From contig NC_051121.1 of assembly GCF_014839805.1 (NCBI RefSeq), positions 8,787,116 through 8,851,115 of the forward strand: a stretch of 64,000 bases of DNA, written 5' to 3'. Of this stretch, positions 35,761-45,054 are shown in pieces. This stretch comes from Manduca sexta. Taxonomy: Eukaryota; Arthropoda; Insecta; Lepidoptera; Sphingidae. Position numbers and translations under genes: made by a program. Each line of letters starts with the position of its first letter. The first letter of the stretch is position 1. The notes under the pieces are model-generated. The model had not been told where the DNA came from. It was given only the letters and a program-made list of their open reading frames with translations, and did no database searches.

Positions 35761-36303
35761 TCAATTATCCTTTGGTACTTCTGGTTTATTCCTATTATCT
35801 GTCGTCGTTTTGGTCACGAATCCTAAAATACTCTTTACCGTTTTCTTTTTCTTGGATACTGTAGACTTTTTACCTCTTTTCTTGGTTAAATTTTTCATTA
35901 CTTGCATCTGTCTGTAATGCAAAGATATCAATTGTAACCACACCAAATATGATTGTTTCTAGTTAATAGATAATTTTAATTTGTACTAAACTATTTACTT
36001 CTCCTCTTTCCGAGACATCAGCGATGTTTTCTTCTTTAGTTCCTTCTTTAACTTTTCCAACTGCTCCTTCTGTTTCCCTAAGAAATAGCTCTCTTCTGAG
36101 GTAGCACCGAACTTCTCTAAGGGTTTTCCCGTCTTTTTTACTGGTCCTTTTCTTCCTGACCTGCCAGATCCTGGAGCTCCTGGCACCGTATAGGTCTTTT
36201 TCATTAGTGACGTCGTTATTAGTGTTTTTTTGTCGATATGAAATAGAAGTTTGCTACTATTACCGATTAGTGTTCCTAATGCATTAAGCTTAAATATGTT
36301 CAT
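35761..36303 (-). CDS. Mitochondrial ATPase inhibitor (IF1)-like protein, two exons
   Basis: Exon 1 is 36303-35999 and exon 2 is 35911-35761. An 87-bp intron (GAA|GTAAAT to TTACAG|ACA) splits a Lys codon. The joined frame encodes 151 residues. Residues 1-40 lack acids apart from one Asp and look like a mitochondrial presequence. Residues 42-92 match the IF1 signature: a Gly-rich GAPGSGRSG start, then SEESYF and KEQLEKLKKEL, aligning with the conserved EEERYF and REQLAALKK segment that inserts into F1-ATPase. IF1 blocks ATP hydrolysis by reversed ATP synthase at low matrix pH. The usual His-rich coiled-coil dimerisation end is missing; exon 2 instead encodes a Lys/Thr-rich tail (KKRGKKSTVSKKKK). 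An AATAAA lies at 35707-35702. This is probably a diverged paralogue rather than the canonical gene. Confidence 0.72.
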
Positions 36304-37054
36304 TTTTAATAATTAATCTTTTGAATCCCATTCAAATGTGACACTTGATTTTGACATATTTTATAAGTGAGCCATTTCTTTTGTTGCGGCCAGTTTCTGA
36401 AAGTAGGTTTATAGAACTATAAAATTATTCTACATAGATTTTAATACCCACGGATTGCCCGGCTGCTAAATATTTATTAACAAAAATAGATCTTATCTCA
36501 TGTCCACTAGAGCCGCGCTCAAAGGGCTGCTCTGCAACAGAATCATAGTTGATAGTCAGAAGGTTTGATTTTGCTAAGCCCAGACGTTATTATCCAGCTA
36601 TGAAGAGTATACGGGGCAGTAAGTGTGAGTTTCAACGCGGTCATTTCCTAGGTGTGATCACATGACACCTAGGAATGACACCATGACACCTCATGACATG
36701 ATTGTCATTGAAAAATAAAAATGTAGTATTCCTTAAATAAAGTTTAATTACAAACGGTTATTTTATTTATGTACAACTTCGTTGATTTCGTTGGTTCACT
36801 TCTTATAGATTTCTACGTCACAAACCTTATTACTATGGTACTTTGTAACTCATAGACTAAAATAGAAACTATAAAAAATTATGCGCGTAATTAATTTGAC
36901 TCACGTCTGTCAGTGATAACTTGTCTATGGCAGTATACTGTCAGCCATTAGCAAATGGAGCAAAGAAAATTATAATAAATGGAGTGAAAATTAAAATATG
37001 TGAAAAAAAAATGCATCACCAGTTTCGGCATAGAGTTCCTCAAAAAAATGTACT
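36304..37054. promoter_or_regulatory. Divergent intergenic region
   Basis: About 750 bases separate the starts of the IF1-like gene (minus) and the 169-codon gene (plus), so this must hold both promoters. No TATA box is obvious at either end. It contains an 11-bp perfect-stem hairpin at 36645-36675 and a nearby series of 'atgacacc' direct repeats (36662-36700). Confidence 0.5.
36641..36678. repeat. Perfect-stem hairpin with flanking direct repeats
   Basis: TTCCTAGGTGT (36645-36655) pairs with ACACCTAGGAA (36665-36675) around a 9-base loop. TCAT and ATGA extend the stem past one bulge. 'CATGACACC' recurs at 36661 and 36682. Confidence 0.8.
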
Positions 37055-37564
37055 ATGATATTTAAAATACGAGGAATTTTGCAGCCGAAACTGGCACAAT
37101 TCATATCCTCATGTCAAGCAACGAACGGAGGCCGTTTCATAACCAGAGCAAAGAATTATAATCTTCCTATAAGCAGATTCAAAGTTAATGCTTACAAAAT
37201 TTTGCCTAAAGAAGACGTGGTCCCTAAAAAACTTTTCTCTAGACGAGGTCCATGCCGGATTGGTATGACCAAACTGTGCCAAAGAGTTAAAATATACGAG
37301 GAACCTTTATCCAGATATCCAGTTTACCCAGGAATAGAAAAGACACCCATATCTACATACGTAACTAACTGGAGATGGTATACTGAAATAGATAAGATTC
37401 CTGAGAGAAAAGTTTTGGAATCTAGGATACAAGGAGTAGGAATGGACGGTTACTTGCAAGCAAAGAATAAGTCTAGATTGGAGGAAATACATAAACAACG
37501 AGAGGAAACAATAGATGCTAATTCAACAAGTCGCAGAAGAAGTAAAGATGTTTATTGGGAATAA
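37055..37564 (+). CDS. 169-residue protein of unknown function, possibly mitochondrial
   Basis: A single uninterrupted frame starts at ATG 37055 and ends in TAA at 37562-37564, with a poly(A) signal AATAAA at 37677-37682. The N-terminus (MIFKIRGILQPKLAQFISS) is basic and amphipathic with no acidic residue before residue 50, which suits a mitochondrial presequence. The middle is rich in Arg, Tyr and Pro (FSRRGPCRIGMTKLCQR, SRYPVYPGIEKTP, NWRWYTEIDKIP). The C-terminal third is charged and probably helical. No transmembrane helix is seen. I do not recognise the family. Balanced codon composition, length and a proper 3' signal argue for a real gene. Its divergent neighbour is also predicted mitochondrial, which hints at a shared expression context (inference). 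Confidence 0.7.
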   Translation: MIFKIRGILQPKLAQFISSCQATNGGRFITRAKNYNLPISRFKVNAYKILPKEDVVPKKLFSRRGPCRIGMTKLCQRVKIYEEPLSRYPVYPGIEKTPISTYVTNWRWYTEIDKIPERKVLESRIQGVGMDGYLQAKNKSRLEEIHKQREETIDANSTSRRRSKDVYWE

Positions 37565-37676
37565 TGTAAATTACACATCGATTTTAAATGTTAACCGCTA
37601 GAACATAAGAAATATTTTGCTCTCACGTGTGTTTTATTACTATTTCTGTAGTTGAAGAAAGTAAAGGATTAAGGAC

Positions 37677-37682
37677 AATAAA
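37677..37682 (+). terminator. Poly(A) signal of the 169-residue gene
   Basis: AATAAA lies 113 bases after the stop codon, and 'tgtccactttcaatttctgt' follows as a GT/T-rich downstream element. Confidence 0.6.
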
Positions 37683-37744
37683 TGTCCACTTTCAATTTCT
37701 GTACGGAATAAAGTTTGTATGGGATGTAACTTATAATCTGGCAG

Positions 37745-37870
37745 TGTGATGGCGTTGTGCCGCACATTATTTTTATTCCAAAGTTTGTATTTCTGCTATT
37801 AAAGTCGTATCGTTTACCATCAGGCAACTTGATCATCTTCAGTTGTATAAAGAAATATACAAAATATACA
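37745..37870 (+). repeat. Family D fragment
   Basis: 'gtcgtatcgtttaccatcaggcaactt' corresponds to the 3' end of family D. The upstream part is diverged. Confidence 0.45.
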
Positions 37871-38458
37871 TCCAACTTGCGTACCGTTATATCTTTGTAA
37901 GTGCAACGATTTTTTTTGTATTGTTATGAGGATATTACGTAAACAGTGCTAGACCTTGTCGCAAGGACTATAATTTAATTACACAAAGCTTCTGTTTTTA
38001 ATACAAATTTCCCGAAATTTATAAAGGGGTTATGTCTGTTTAAGAGAAGACAAGGCGTGTAAGAACAGGTCCTCATGCACCCATTGTCAGAGCGAGGTAG
38101 ACAGAGAGATTATCTTCACAAACAGATTGGCCCCTCGCTGTGAGCGTCAGGCTCCCGTGCGTTTGCGCATCCCACCGTCAGCATACAAATTTGATTAGTA
38201 AAGGTAATAATTTATTTAATATACACTTTGAATGTATCTTCTACATTAAACTGTAATATAATGGTATATATTTGGATTCTATATGGGCTTGTAAATAAAT
38301 AAAGTTATAAGGTATTCACTATTCATATTTCGAAGATATACGTTTTTTATCGTTTCAGAAATCGTATCAAAGTCTCATTTTCTAATTAATGCAAACCATA
38401 CTGCTTAAATCTTAATATTTCCGTTCAACAAGGTAATAACATTAGTAAGGAATTAAAT
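37871..38458. other. Non-coding spacer
   Basis: A GC-richer patch at 38040-38170 is unassigned. Otherwise the DNA is AT-rich with nothing recognised. Confidence 0.4.
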
Positions 38459-38466
38459 GTATCTAC
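38459..38466 (+). repeat. Left target-site duplication of the hAT element
   Basis: GTATCTAC, repeated at 39379-39386. Confidence 0.88.
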
Positions 38467-39378
38467 TAGTGATGTAACGAATGTCATTTTTTGAACATTC
38501 GCGAATGCGAATGCGAATGCGAATATCTGCTACCGACATTCGCGAATGCGAATGTTTAGTTTTTGTTCAAATTTGTCGCCAATTTTCTATGATGATTATC
38601 TAAATTTTATTATTATCTAAGATGATAATTATCTAAACATTAAAAAGTTATGTAAAGACTGATAAAAAAATTATAGAAGATATTGTTTTTGTTTCTTTCA
38701 ATTGCTTTTAATTTCTTAGTTGCTATTGTGTTACAAGTTCTATGGGGAATTACATTTTTAAGCTTTATTAAAGTAAACGAAATAATTTTGTTTATTTTTA
38801 AAGTTTAATATTCCTCTACTCAAGTTTAATTACTAACTTAAAAACATGGTAAAAATAGTTAATTAATTGGTATGTTTTAAGAAAGAGAGGGATTTTTCTT
38901 TGAGAGTCTATAATTTTTTGTTTATTTGTTTAGACTATATTTATAGTTTATTGTAGAAGTATATTGTTTTAGTTTAGATTTTGATTTTATTAACCTACTA
39001 TTACACACACACAGTATTACGAATATTATCTCGGAAGGGGTTATGAATAGGCGCAACCAGGGCACACACTTTTCGCCAAGTGTGTTCCGTCTAATAGTGT
39101 GACAGGGGCGAGCCTATCGCCATGTCGGGCACAAATTTCACACTCCGGGCTGATACTGAGCAGAAAAATCCAAATATCACTTTGCCCGATCCGGGATTCG
39201 AACCCAGGACCTTAGAGCGCTGCCGTACCGCACATGCAGTAGAACTATGCCACCGAGGCAGTCTACTATTATCTTCAAATATTTTTTTTCTGATATTGAC
39301 ATTCGCAAAACATTCGCAGAAATTTTGCGAATGCGAATGCGAATATCCAAAAATATGCGAATATTCGTTACATCACTA
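38467..39378. mobile_element. Non-autonomous hAT-type DNA transposon
   Basis: The ends TAGTGATGTAACGAAT (38467-38482) and its exact reverse complement (39363-39378) form 16-bp terminal inverted repeats. They are flanked by the 8-bp duplication GTATCTAC at 38459-38466 and 39379-39386, which fits the hAT target pattern nTnnnnAn. Inside both ends lie repeated GCGAAT units (for example 38499-38521 and 39329-39347), like the subterminal transposase-binding repeats of hAT elements. The 912 bp have no transposase frame. A family A SINE (39004-39262) sits within it; without that insert the element would be about 650 bp. Confidence 0.88.
39004..39262 (-). repeat. Family A SINE nested in the hAT element
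   Basis: On the minus strand: the head 'tgcctcggtggcatagttct', B-box GGGTTCGAATCCCGG near 39190-39205, 'ctgctcagtatcagcccgga', and 'gcgcctattcataacccc', ending in a GT-rich tail (39004-39013 as ACACAC). The plus-strand frames here are repeat-derived. The SINE is younger than the hAT insertion. Confidence 0.75.
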
Positions 39379-39649
39379 GTATCTACCTATAAATTATGCT
39401 ATCCACATGTATACAATGAAACTTACTAAATTAAGACTGCGTTATTTCGAAGTATTATTTTATTGTATTTATTTATTAAATTAAGACGCAAAACAGATTT
39501 CAATCAAAAACTATAAAAGATTATAAAATATACAAAAATAAAACTAGATTGTATTCCTAAACTTTACTTTTGTATTACTGATAGATACTGTATATTTTGA
39601 GGTAACAAAATTTTTTATCAATTAAAACTAAATGAAATATTTTAAATTA

Positions 39650-39795
39650 CGTGATCTTACTCGTGTATTGCTGTCGGTACGTGCTGCGTACAGTGACAGT
39701 CGTGAAGTCTCGGGTTCAAGTCCCTGTCGAGAGCGCACCGGTTCAATCTACTGAGTAGTACCTGTGGAATGTGAAAAATAAAATAATAAATAAAT
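39650..39795 (+). repeat. tRNA-derived SINE with AAAT tail
   Basis: It contains 'gtctcgggttcaagtccctgtcgagag', a B box in a stem-like T-arm, and ends in 'aaaataaaataataaataaa'. No good acceptor stem or anticodon arm can be drawn, so it is a SINE and not a tRNA gene. It differs from families A and C. Confidence 0.5.
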
Positions 39796-40312
39796 GTTAA
39801 TTAAAATGATTGCCTTTTTTTATTTTGTAGCAGATGTTTCAGAAACTGTGAAACGTTGATAGCAATCTTAAATATTTTATTGCCATTTTATGCTGTATGT
39901 TTTGTGGATGTTTTATTTTTGATCCGATAGTCTAGATGTTGACGGAACAGGAGATGCTAGGTTCAAATTCCATGTTCAAAAATATTTTCTGTGGATTTGG
40001 GACAATTCCCATGGAACATGGAATTTCATTCAATTCCCCAATGTCGTGCGGCGGGCCGACAGTCAGTAGTCCAAACGCTTTTTTCTGCAACATATTTAAT
40101 AAAGCAGGTTGCGCTGACCCCACGTTGGAGTAGGTCAAAAACAAGCGGAAATGTTAGTGTTTTATTGTAACAAACTTGCACTAAGTTTGTGTATGTTTAA
40201 AGGGAGACAAGTATTTGGGAAATTTGTTGCCTGATCAGTACTCCTACTGAAGTTGAAATAAAATAATTTATTTGAACCTGAAAATTTTTATATAATAATG
40301 ATAACTCTACCA

Positions 40313-40395
40313 CCAGTTTGGAAAGCAGTTCTCACCATAGAAGAACGGGCAAGAAACTCTGGTGTAGCTTTTTTCAAAATCAATTTAAGGTATAA
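40313..40395 (+). repeat. Family G interspersed repeat
   Basis: 'ccaccagtttggaaagcagttctcacc', then 'aagaacgggcaagaaactct' and 'caatttaaggtataaatta'. The same order is found at 46783-46865. Confidence 0.55.
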
Positions 40396-40417
40396 ATTAC
40401 AGTACCTACATAATAAT

Positions 40418-40664
40418 ATGAGCCCTGTGCTATATACTGTCCCACTGTTGGGCACGGGCCTCCTCTACTACTGAGAGGGATTAGGCCTTAGTCCACCACG
40501 CTGGCCTAGTGCGGATTGGTAGATTTCACACACCCTCAAAATGCCTATAGAGAATTTCCCAGGTATGCAGGTTTCCGCACGATGTTTTCCTTCACCGTTA
40601 TAGCGAACGATAAATTCACAAAAAATACACACATAATTATTTTAGAAATATCAGAGGTACATAA
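40418..40664 (+). repeat. Family C SINE, left part, split by copia element
   Basis: It runs from 'atgagccctgtgctatata' to 'ttttagaaatatcagaggta' and is then cut by the LTR retrotransposon. The right part resumes at 44521 with 'tatgtgcccttgggatttg', exactly as the uninterrupted copy at 60020-60338 does. Confidence 0.8.
40660..40664 (+). repeat. Left target-site duplication (CATAA) of the copia element
   Basis: CATAA directly precedes the 5' LTR and is repeated at 44516-44520 after the 3' LTR. Five bases is the normal copia size. Confidence 0.9.
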
Positions 40665-40841
40665 TGTTGGAGATTGTAACCTTCGTCGTGACTTATTATT
40701 TTTTATATGTTCTATTTTTAGAACTAATTGTATTTTGTTTGCCATAGTTACTTCTCTTTAGTCCGAAATAAACACTCATGTCAATAACATCTTTTTACTA
40801 ACTTTATTTAATTACTAAGAACATATACCATATTTACAACA
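40665..40841 (+). repeat. 5' LTR of copia element
   Basis: 177 bp, TG...CA ends. It contains AATAAA within 'cgaaataaacactc' as a probable poly(A) signal in the LTR. No TATA box is evident. It appears identical to 44339-44515. Confidence 0.92.
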
Positions 40842-40842
40842 C

Positions 40843-40860
40843 GTTATCAGCACGAACGCT
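40843..40860 (+). promoter_or_regulatory. Putative primer-binding site
   Basis: The sequence directly after the LTR (from 40842) does not show the iMet-type TGG start. Its reverse complement resembles the anticodon arm of a tRNA-Ile (…GTGCT-ATAACG), with about 11 of 12 core bases matching as I recall that tRNA. Copia elements often prime with an internal tRNA fragment, so a half-tRNA primer is plausible. Confidence 0.35.
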
Positions 40861-41017
40861 TAGTTCTTAGTTTTTTTCACGTTATTTAGTAAAATAAAGT
40901 TGAATATATTTTTGTGTGACTAGGAAATAGTAATAGTCTGAAAATGTCACATGAATCTGGAGATGTTTCGAGTATGAAAAATTCCCTGCGTCGATCACAT
41001 CTTTTCCATTTCCTTGT

Positions 41018-42367
41018 TTGAGGATAAAAGATGGATATCCGACTTGGAAGTTCAAGATGCGAAATTACCTTATCCATGAGGATTTATGGGAAACAATTAG
41101 TGGATACCGAGATGGAGACACAACCCATGCCTCTACAAAGGTACGCAAAGACGCAAAGGCATTAGCAAAGATATGCTTATCAGTAGAAGGTGCAGCGATA
41201 ACCCATATAAGATGTGCGAAAACTGCATCTGAGGCATGGACTTGTTTGCAAAAAGCCTTTGAAGATAAGGGAATAGGACGAAGATTATTTTTGGAGCGTA
41301 GACTGTACAGGTTGAGTCTATCAGAGTTCAAAAATATTGAACTATATATTAACGCAGTTATGTCAACCGCACAGGATCTTGCGGATATTGATGTAGTCAT
41401 AGAGGACAAGTCTATTGCTGCAATACTTTTGGGAGGTCTAACTCCAAGGTATGAACCTCTCATTATGGCTTTAGAAAATTGCAATGTAGACGTGACTACA
41501 GAGTTGGTGAAAACAAAACTGCTTAATGAAATGTCCAAAGATGTGGCTACGTCATTAGACTCTGTTTTTCATGCGAAGAAGAAGCCTAAGTCAATGAAGA
41601 AGAATATAGTTTGTTATGAGTGCAAGACACCTGGACATAAGAGACCAGACTGTCCACAGAGAAACAAGAAGGAGAAAGGCAATGCGGTAAATACCAATGA
41701 TACGATATTTACAAGTCTTAATACTTCTGGAAACCCAAGAAAGGACATAATTTATGTAGATTCAGGTTGTACTAGACACATGACTTCTAGACGGGACTGG
41801 TTTCAGAATATCTCGATACAGAATCAAGGTACTGTTACTGTCGCAAATGGAGAACAGATTAAGTGCTGCGGAATTGGAAATATTTCAATAAACACGCCCG
41901 AGAACGTGGTCAACAATATTAGTGATGTTGCTTATATACCAGATTTGAAAGCTAGTTTGTTATCTGTATATAAAACTGTTGAAAAGGGTTTTATTTGTGT
42001 TTTTGATAAAAATGGATGTAACTTTTATAAATCTGATACTTTTAATTTTACAGGTGAATCTGTTGCTCATGCCTCGCCCTGTGGTGGACTGTACGTTTTA
42101 GATGGAACTGTAAATGTTTCCGAGAATGTGGCGGATAATTTTTTTACACAAGATGTGCACTCTGGTTGTCAGGATAGTTATCAAATATGGCATAAGAGGT
42201 TAGGACATTTGTGTCGTATAGGCATGAACCAACTGAAAAATCACAAGGTAGGTATAAAGTATACAGGAGTAGATAAAACTAGTTGTATCGCTTGCGTGGA
42301 AGGTAAACAAGCAAGAAAACCTTTCAAAAGGTTAGCGTTTAATAGGGCTACTTCCCTTTGGAACTGA
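41018..42367 (+). pseudogene. Copia gag-protease-preintegrase frame, broken
   Basis: The frame encodes 449 residues. Residues 1-190 are a copia gag (UBN2-like; WKFKMRNYLI, EAWTCLQKAF). A CCHC knuckle lies at 199-212 (C-x2-C-x4-H-x4-C), the aspartic protease active site YVDSGCTRHM at 246-255, and the HHCC zinc-binding domain at 392-426 (WHKRLGHL, CIAC). The natural gag start is probably ATG 40944, which is now out of frame with this segment owing to an indel between about 40970 and 41017. A second frameshift at about 42360 separates it from the integrase core. The frame would encode the particle protein and processing enzyme if intact. Confidence 0.85.
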
Positions 42368-42918
42368 TCCATATGGATTTGATGGGACCGGTGTCTACAA
42401 CTTCTTTTCAAGGAAATAGATATATGTTGACAATAGTAGACGATTATACGCGAAAAGTGTTTGCTTATTTTATTTCTTCTAAAACAGAAGTCAAAGATAT
42501 ATTTTGTGTGTTTCAATGTTTTGTTGAAAATCAGTTAGATAAAACAATTAAATCAATTAGGACTGATGGAGGTAAGGAGTTCGTGAATAAAGAGTTTGTT
42601 GATTATCTTGCTTCAAAAGGTATAGAACATCAAACAACGACGCCTTATAGTCCTCAGCAAGTTGGAGTAGCGGAACGCACCCATCGTTCGGTTACAGAAA
42701 AGGCAAGAACGTTGCTAGCTGAAAGTTCACTACCGAAAGCATTCTGGCAAGATGCATTCCAAGTTGCCATTTACCTTAAGAATAGGTCTCCTCATCGAGC
42801 CTTATGTGGACAAATTCCTTATGACAAATGGTATGGACGAAAAGGTGATCTTAGCCATCTAAAAGTGTTTGGTTGTAGAGCTCTAGTCCATATACCTTCG
42901 TGTCACAGGAAAAAATAG
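42358..42918 (+). pseudogene. Copia integrase core, frame-separated
   Basis: The frame encodes the rve-type integrase catalytic core with the D,D(35)E triad visible at residues 7 (HMDLMG), 70 (RTDGG) and 106 (VAERTH). It overlaps the upstream frame by 10 bases (42358-42367) in a different phase, indicating a single-base-scale frameshift. A further shift near 42905 divides it from the following frame. Catalytic residues are intact, so decay has come from indels and not from substitutions at the active site. Confidence 0.85.
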
Positions 42919-43505
42919 ATGTCAAGGCACAGGAAGCAATTTTCGTCGGTTATTCTGAAAATCCAGGCACTTATATTTTTAGGGACCCTGCTAACCCACG
43001 AAAAGTTATTATATCCAGAGATGCAACCTTTTTTGAAAATTGCTTTACAGCGCTAAAGCAGAAGCAATCTGAGTCTGTCGCAGAGTCAGAATCTATATTG
43101 TTATTTGATGAGCAAAAAGAGATTGAGTCTGAGTTTGATCATGACTGTCAATTCTATGACTGTGATGAGAGTATCAGCCCGGCGGCTGAAGCAACTTTAC
43201 CAGTAAATCTAGAAAGTACAAAAGAGTCAGTGACTCTGGAACAGCGAGAGTCTCTCATTGACTTAAGGCTGCCTAGTGTGGAAGAAGAGACAGCGAATTT
43301 GGAACAGGAATCGCACCCTGAGCGCAGATACCCTTCCAAAGACAGAAAACCAACAAATTTTTATAAAGCTTACAATACGTCAATGGTAGATTCTAATGAA
43401 CCTACGACATATTACGAAGCTACTCATGCCGATGATGCTGATAAGTGGCACCATAATATGGCTGGTGAGTATAGTTCTTTAATGAAACTCCATACATGGA
43501 TTTAG
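42900..43505 (+). pseudogene. Copia integrase C-terminus and linker, ends at the deleted reverse transcriptase
   Basis: The frame starts in the conserved segment QEAIFVGYSENPGTYIF, typical of the copia integrase C-terminal region, and continues through an acidic linker (EKEIESEFD-like) to RYPSKDRKPTNF. It then enters the very start of the reverse transcriptase (WHHNMAGEYSSLMKLHTW) and hits a premature stop. Beyond it, 43505-43785 contains only scraps in different phases: VDKPKNR, a YVDD-region remnant DDIIVF, and KECKTVDTP. Several separate deletions must have removed most of the polymerase domain. Confidence 0.8.
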
Positions 43506-43785
43506 TAGATAAGCCTAAAAATAGGTTATGACATGTAAATTGATTTACAAAATTATACTACCAAACTCTATGGTATAGAACGTATGATATTGGGACTTTT
43601 TTTGATGACATAATAGTCTTTTTAAATCTAATTTGACATTTGACACTGTCAAGAATTTGAATTTTGAGAAGATTTGTCGAGATATTTTTCATTAAAAGAT
43701 CTCTGAATTATATTCTTTCTATATTAGAAAAGTTTAATATGAAGGAGTGTAAGACCGTGGATACTCCATTAGTTTTAAAAATAAT

Positions 43786-44292
43786 ATGGCAAGAAGAACG
43801 GATGGTCAAGTCATAAGAATGAAGAACCATTTAAAGGGTTTTTGTGACGCAGACTGGGCAAACTGTCCAATCGACAGAAGGTCATACACCGGTTATGTTT
43901 ACAAGTTAAGTGGAGGTCCAGTATCATGGGAGTCCAAGAAGCAACCTACTGTTGCGTTAAGTTTGGCCGAGTCAGAATATATGGCATTAGTGTCTGCCAC
44001 GAAGGAAGCGTGTTACTTACGTCGGTTTATATACGAGATAACAGGTATACTTTGTTCAATTAACTTAGCTTCTGACAGCCAAAGTGCCATTAATCTTGTT
44101 CGAAATCCTGTACACCACAGCAGGACGAAGCATATAGATACTAGGTTTCACTTTATTAGGGAAAAGGTATCTAATAATATTGTTAAGTTAGAATATATAA
44201 AAAGTAACGATATGCCTGCTGATGTACTAACGAAGGCCCTCGGACCTCTAGCACACAAACGATGTGTAGTTAACTTAGGTTTAGAAACTTAA
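43786..44292 (+). pseudogene. Copia RNase H domain
   Basis: The 168-residue frame holds the copia RNase H signature: DADWANCPIDRRSYTGY, SLAESEYMAL, ASDSQSAINL and SRTKHIDTRFHFIRE, with the usual DVLTKAL near the end. The domain looks complete, although it is detached from a polymerase. The frame begins at an internal methionine and not at a natural start. Confidence 0.85.
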
Positions 44293-44338
44293 TTATTTTA
44301 TTTGTTTTGTTTCTGTCACAACTGCGATTAAAGGCGGC

Positions 44339-44515
44339 TGTTGGAGATTGTAACCTTCGTCGTGACTTATTATTTTTTATATGTTCTATTTTTAGAACTA
44401 ATTGTATTTTGTTTGCCATAGTTACTTCTCTTTAGTCCGAAATAAACACTCATGTCAATAACATCTTTTTACTAACTTTATTTAATTACTAAGAACATAT
44501 ACCATATTTACAACA
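44339..44515 (+). repeat. 3' LTR of copia element
   Basis: 177 bp, apparently identical to 40665-40841. It is preceded by the purine-rich stretch 'gattaaaggcggc', a short polypurine tract. Confidence 0.92.
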
Positions 44516-44601
44516 CATAATATGTGCCCTTGGGATTTGAATCTGCAGAAATTCGTCTCGGCAGTCCGTTCCACACCCAACTAGGCTATCGCTGCTTTTT
44601 T
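44516..44601 (+). repeat. Family C SINE, right part, after copia element
   Basis: CATAA (target duplication) is followed by 'tatgtgcccttgggatttg' and 'cggcagtccgttccacaccc', ending 'aactaggctatcgctgct'. It completes the copy begun at 40418. Confidence 0.8.
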
Positions 44602-45054
44602 AACAGTACCTAAATAATACAGAGAAAGAAAATACATTTATTTTCTTTATTGTTGTTTAGAGCAGTTTATTCATATGCTCGAAAAATAAGTTATAAATGA
44701 GTTTTAAATTTTCATATTTTTATTCCTATATTGAATATAGAACCATGTGATATAATGAGATGTTTTCTCAATAAATATAGAAGATAAATTCTTAACCCAT
44801 CCCATCCGTAAGGTTTTTTATTACTTTGACTGCATTCAAAAGTTGAATAGCTTCTGATTGCGAGACGAAATTACTAGCACGAGTAAAAAATCTTTAGTTA
44901 GCGTGACTTAAGCACTAATATGGTGTACACAAACACTAATAATTTCGCATCTATAAAAAATCATCTCTTTGTTGGACAGAGTCCACACGTCAGCTCTTAT
45001 TAAAAACCGATATGATGTTCAAAAAGAGAATGGTAACATCTTGACCGCTATCGT
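44602..45054. other. AT-rich spacer
   Basis: Nothing recognised. Confidence 0.4.

Larger units (their letters stand above)
40665..44515 (+). mobile_element. Ty1/copia-type LTR retrotransposon, defective copy
   Basis: The element is 3,851 bp with 177-bp LTRs (TGTTGG...CAACA), a CATAA target duplication and the copia order of domains: gag with CCHC zinc knuckle, protease, integrase, (reverse transcriptase), RNase H. Integrase before reverse transcriptase defines the Ty1/copia superfamily. The two LTRs appear identical by eye, so insertion was recent. Yet the pol frame is broken at several points, and the reverse transcriptase is reduced to scraps within about 290 bp (43495-43785). It cannot make an active polyprotein on its own. 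It is inserted in a family C SINE. Confidence 0.93.

Noticed and set aside
39690..39740. Possible tRNA gene (GGTTCAAGTCC B box)
   Set aside because: No acceptor stem or anticodon arm can be drawn, and it ends in an AAAT tail, so it is a SINE.
41065..41538. 157-codon minus-strand frame
   Set aside because: It is antisense to the copia gag, which has a clear zinc knuckle and protease motif on the other strand.
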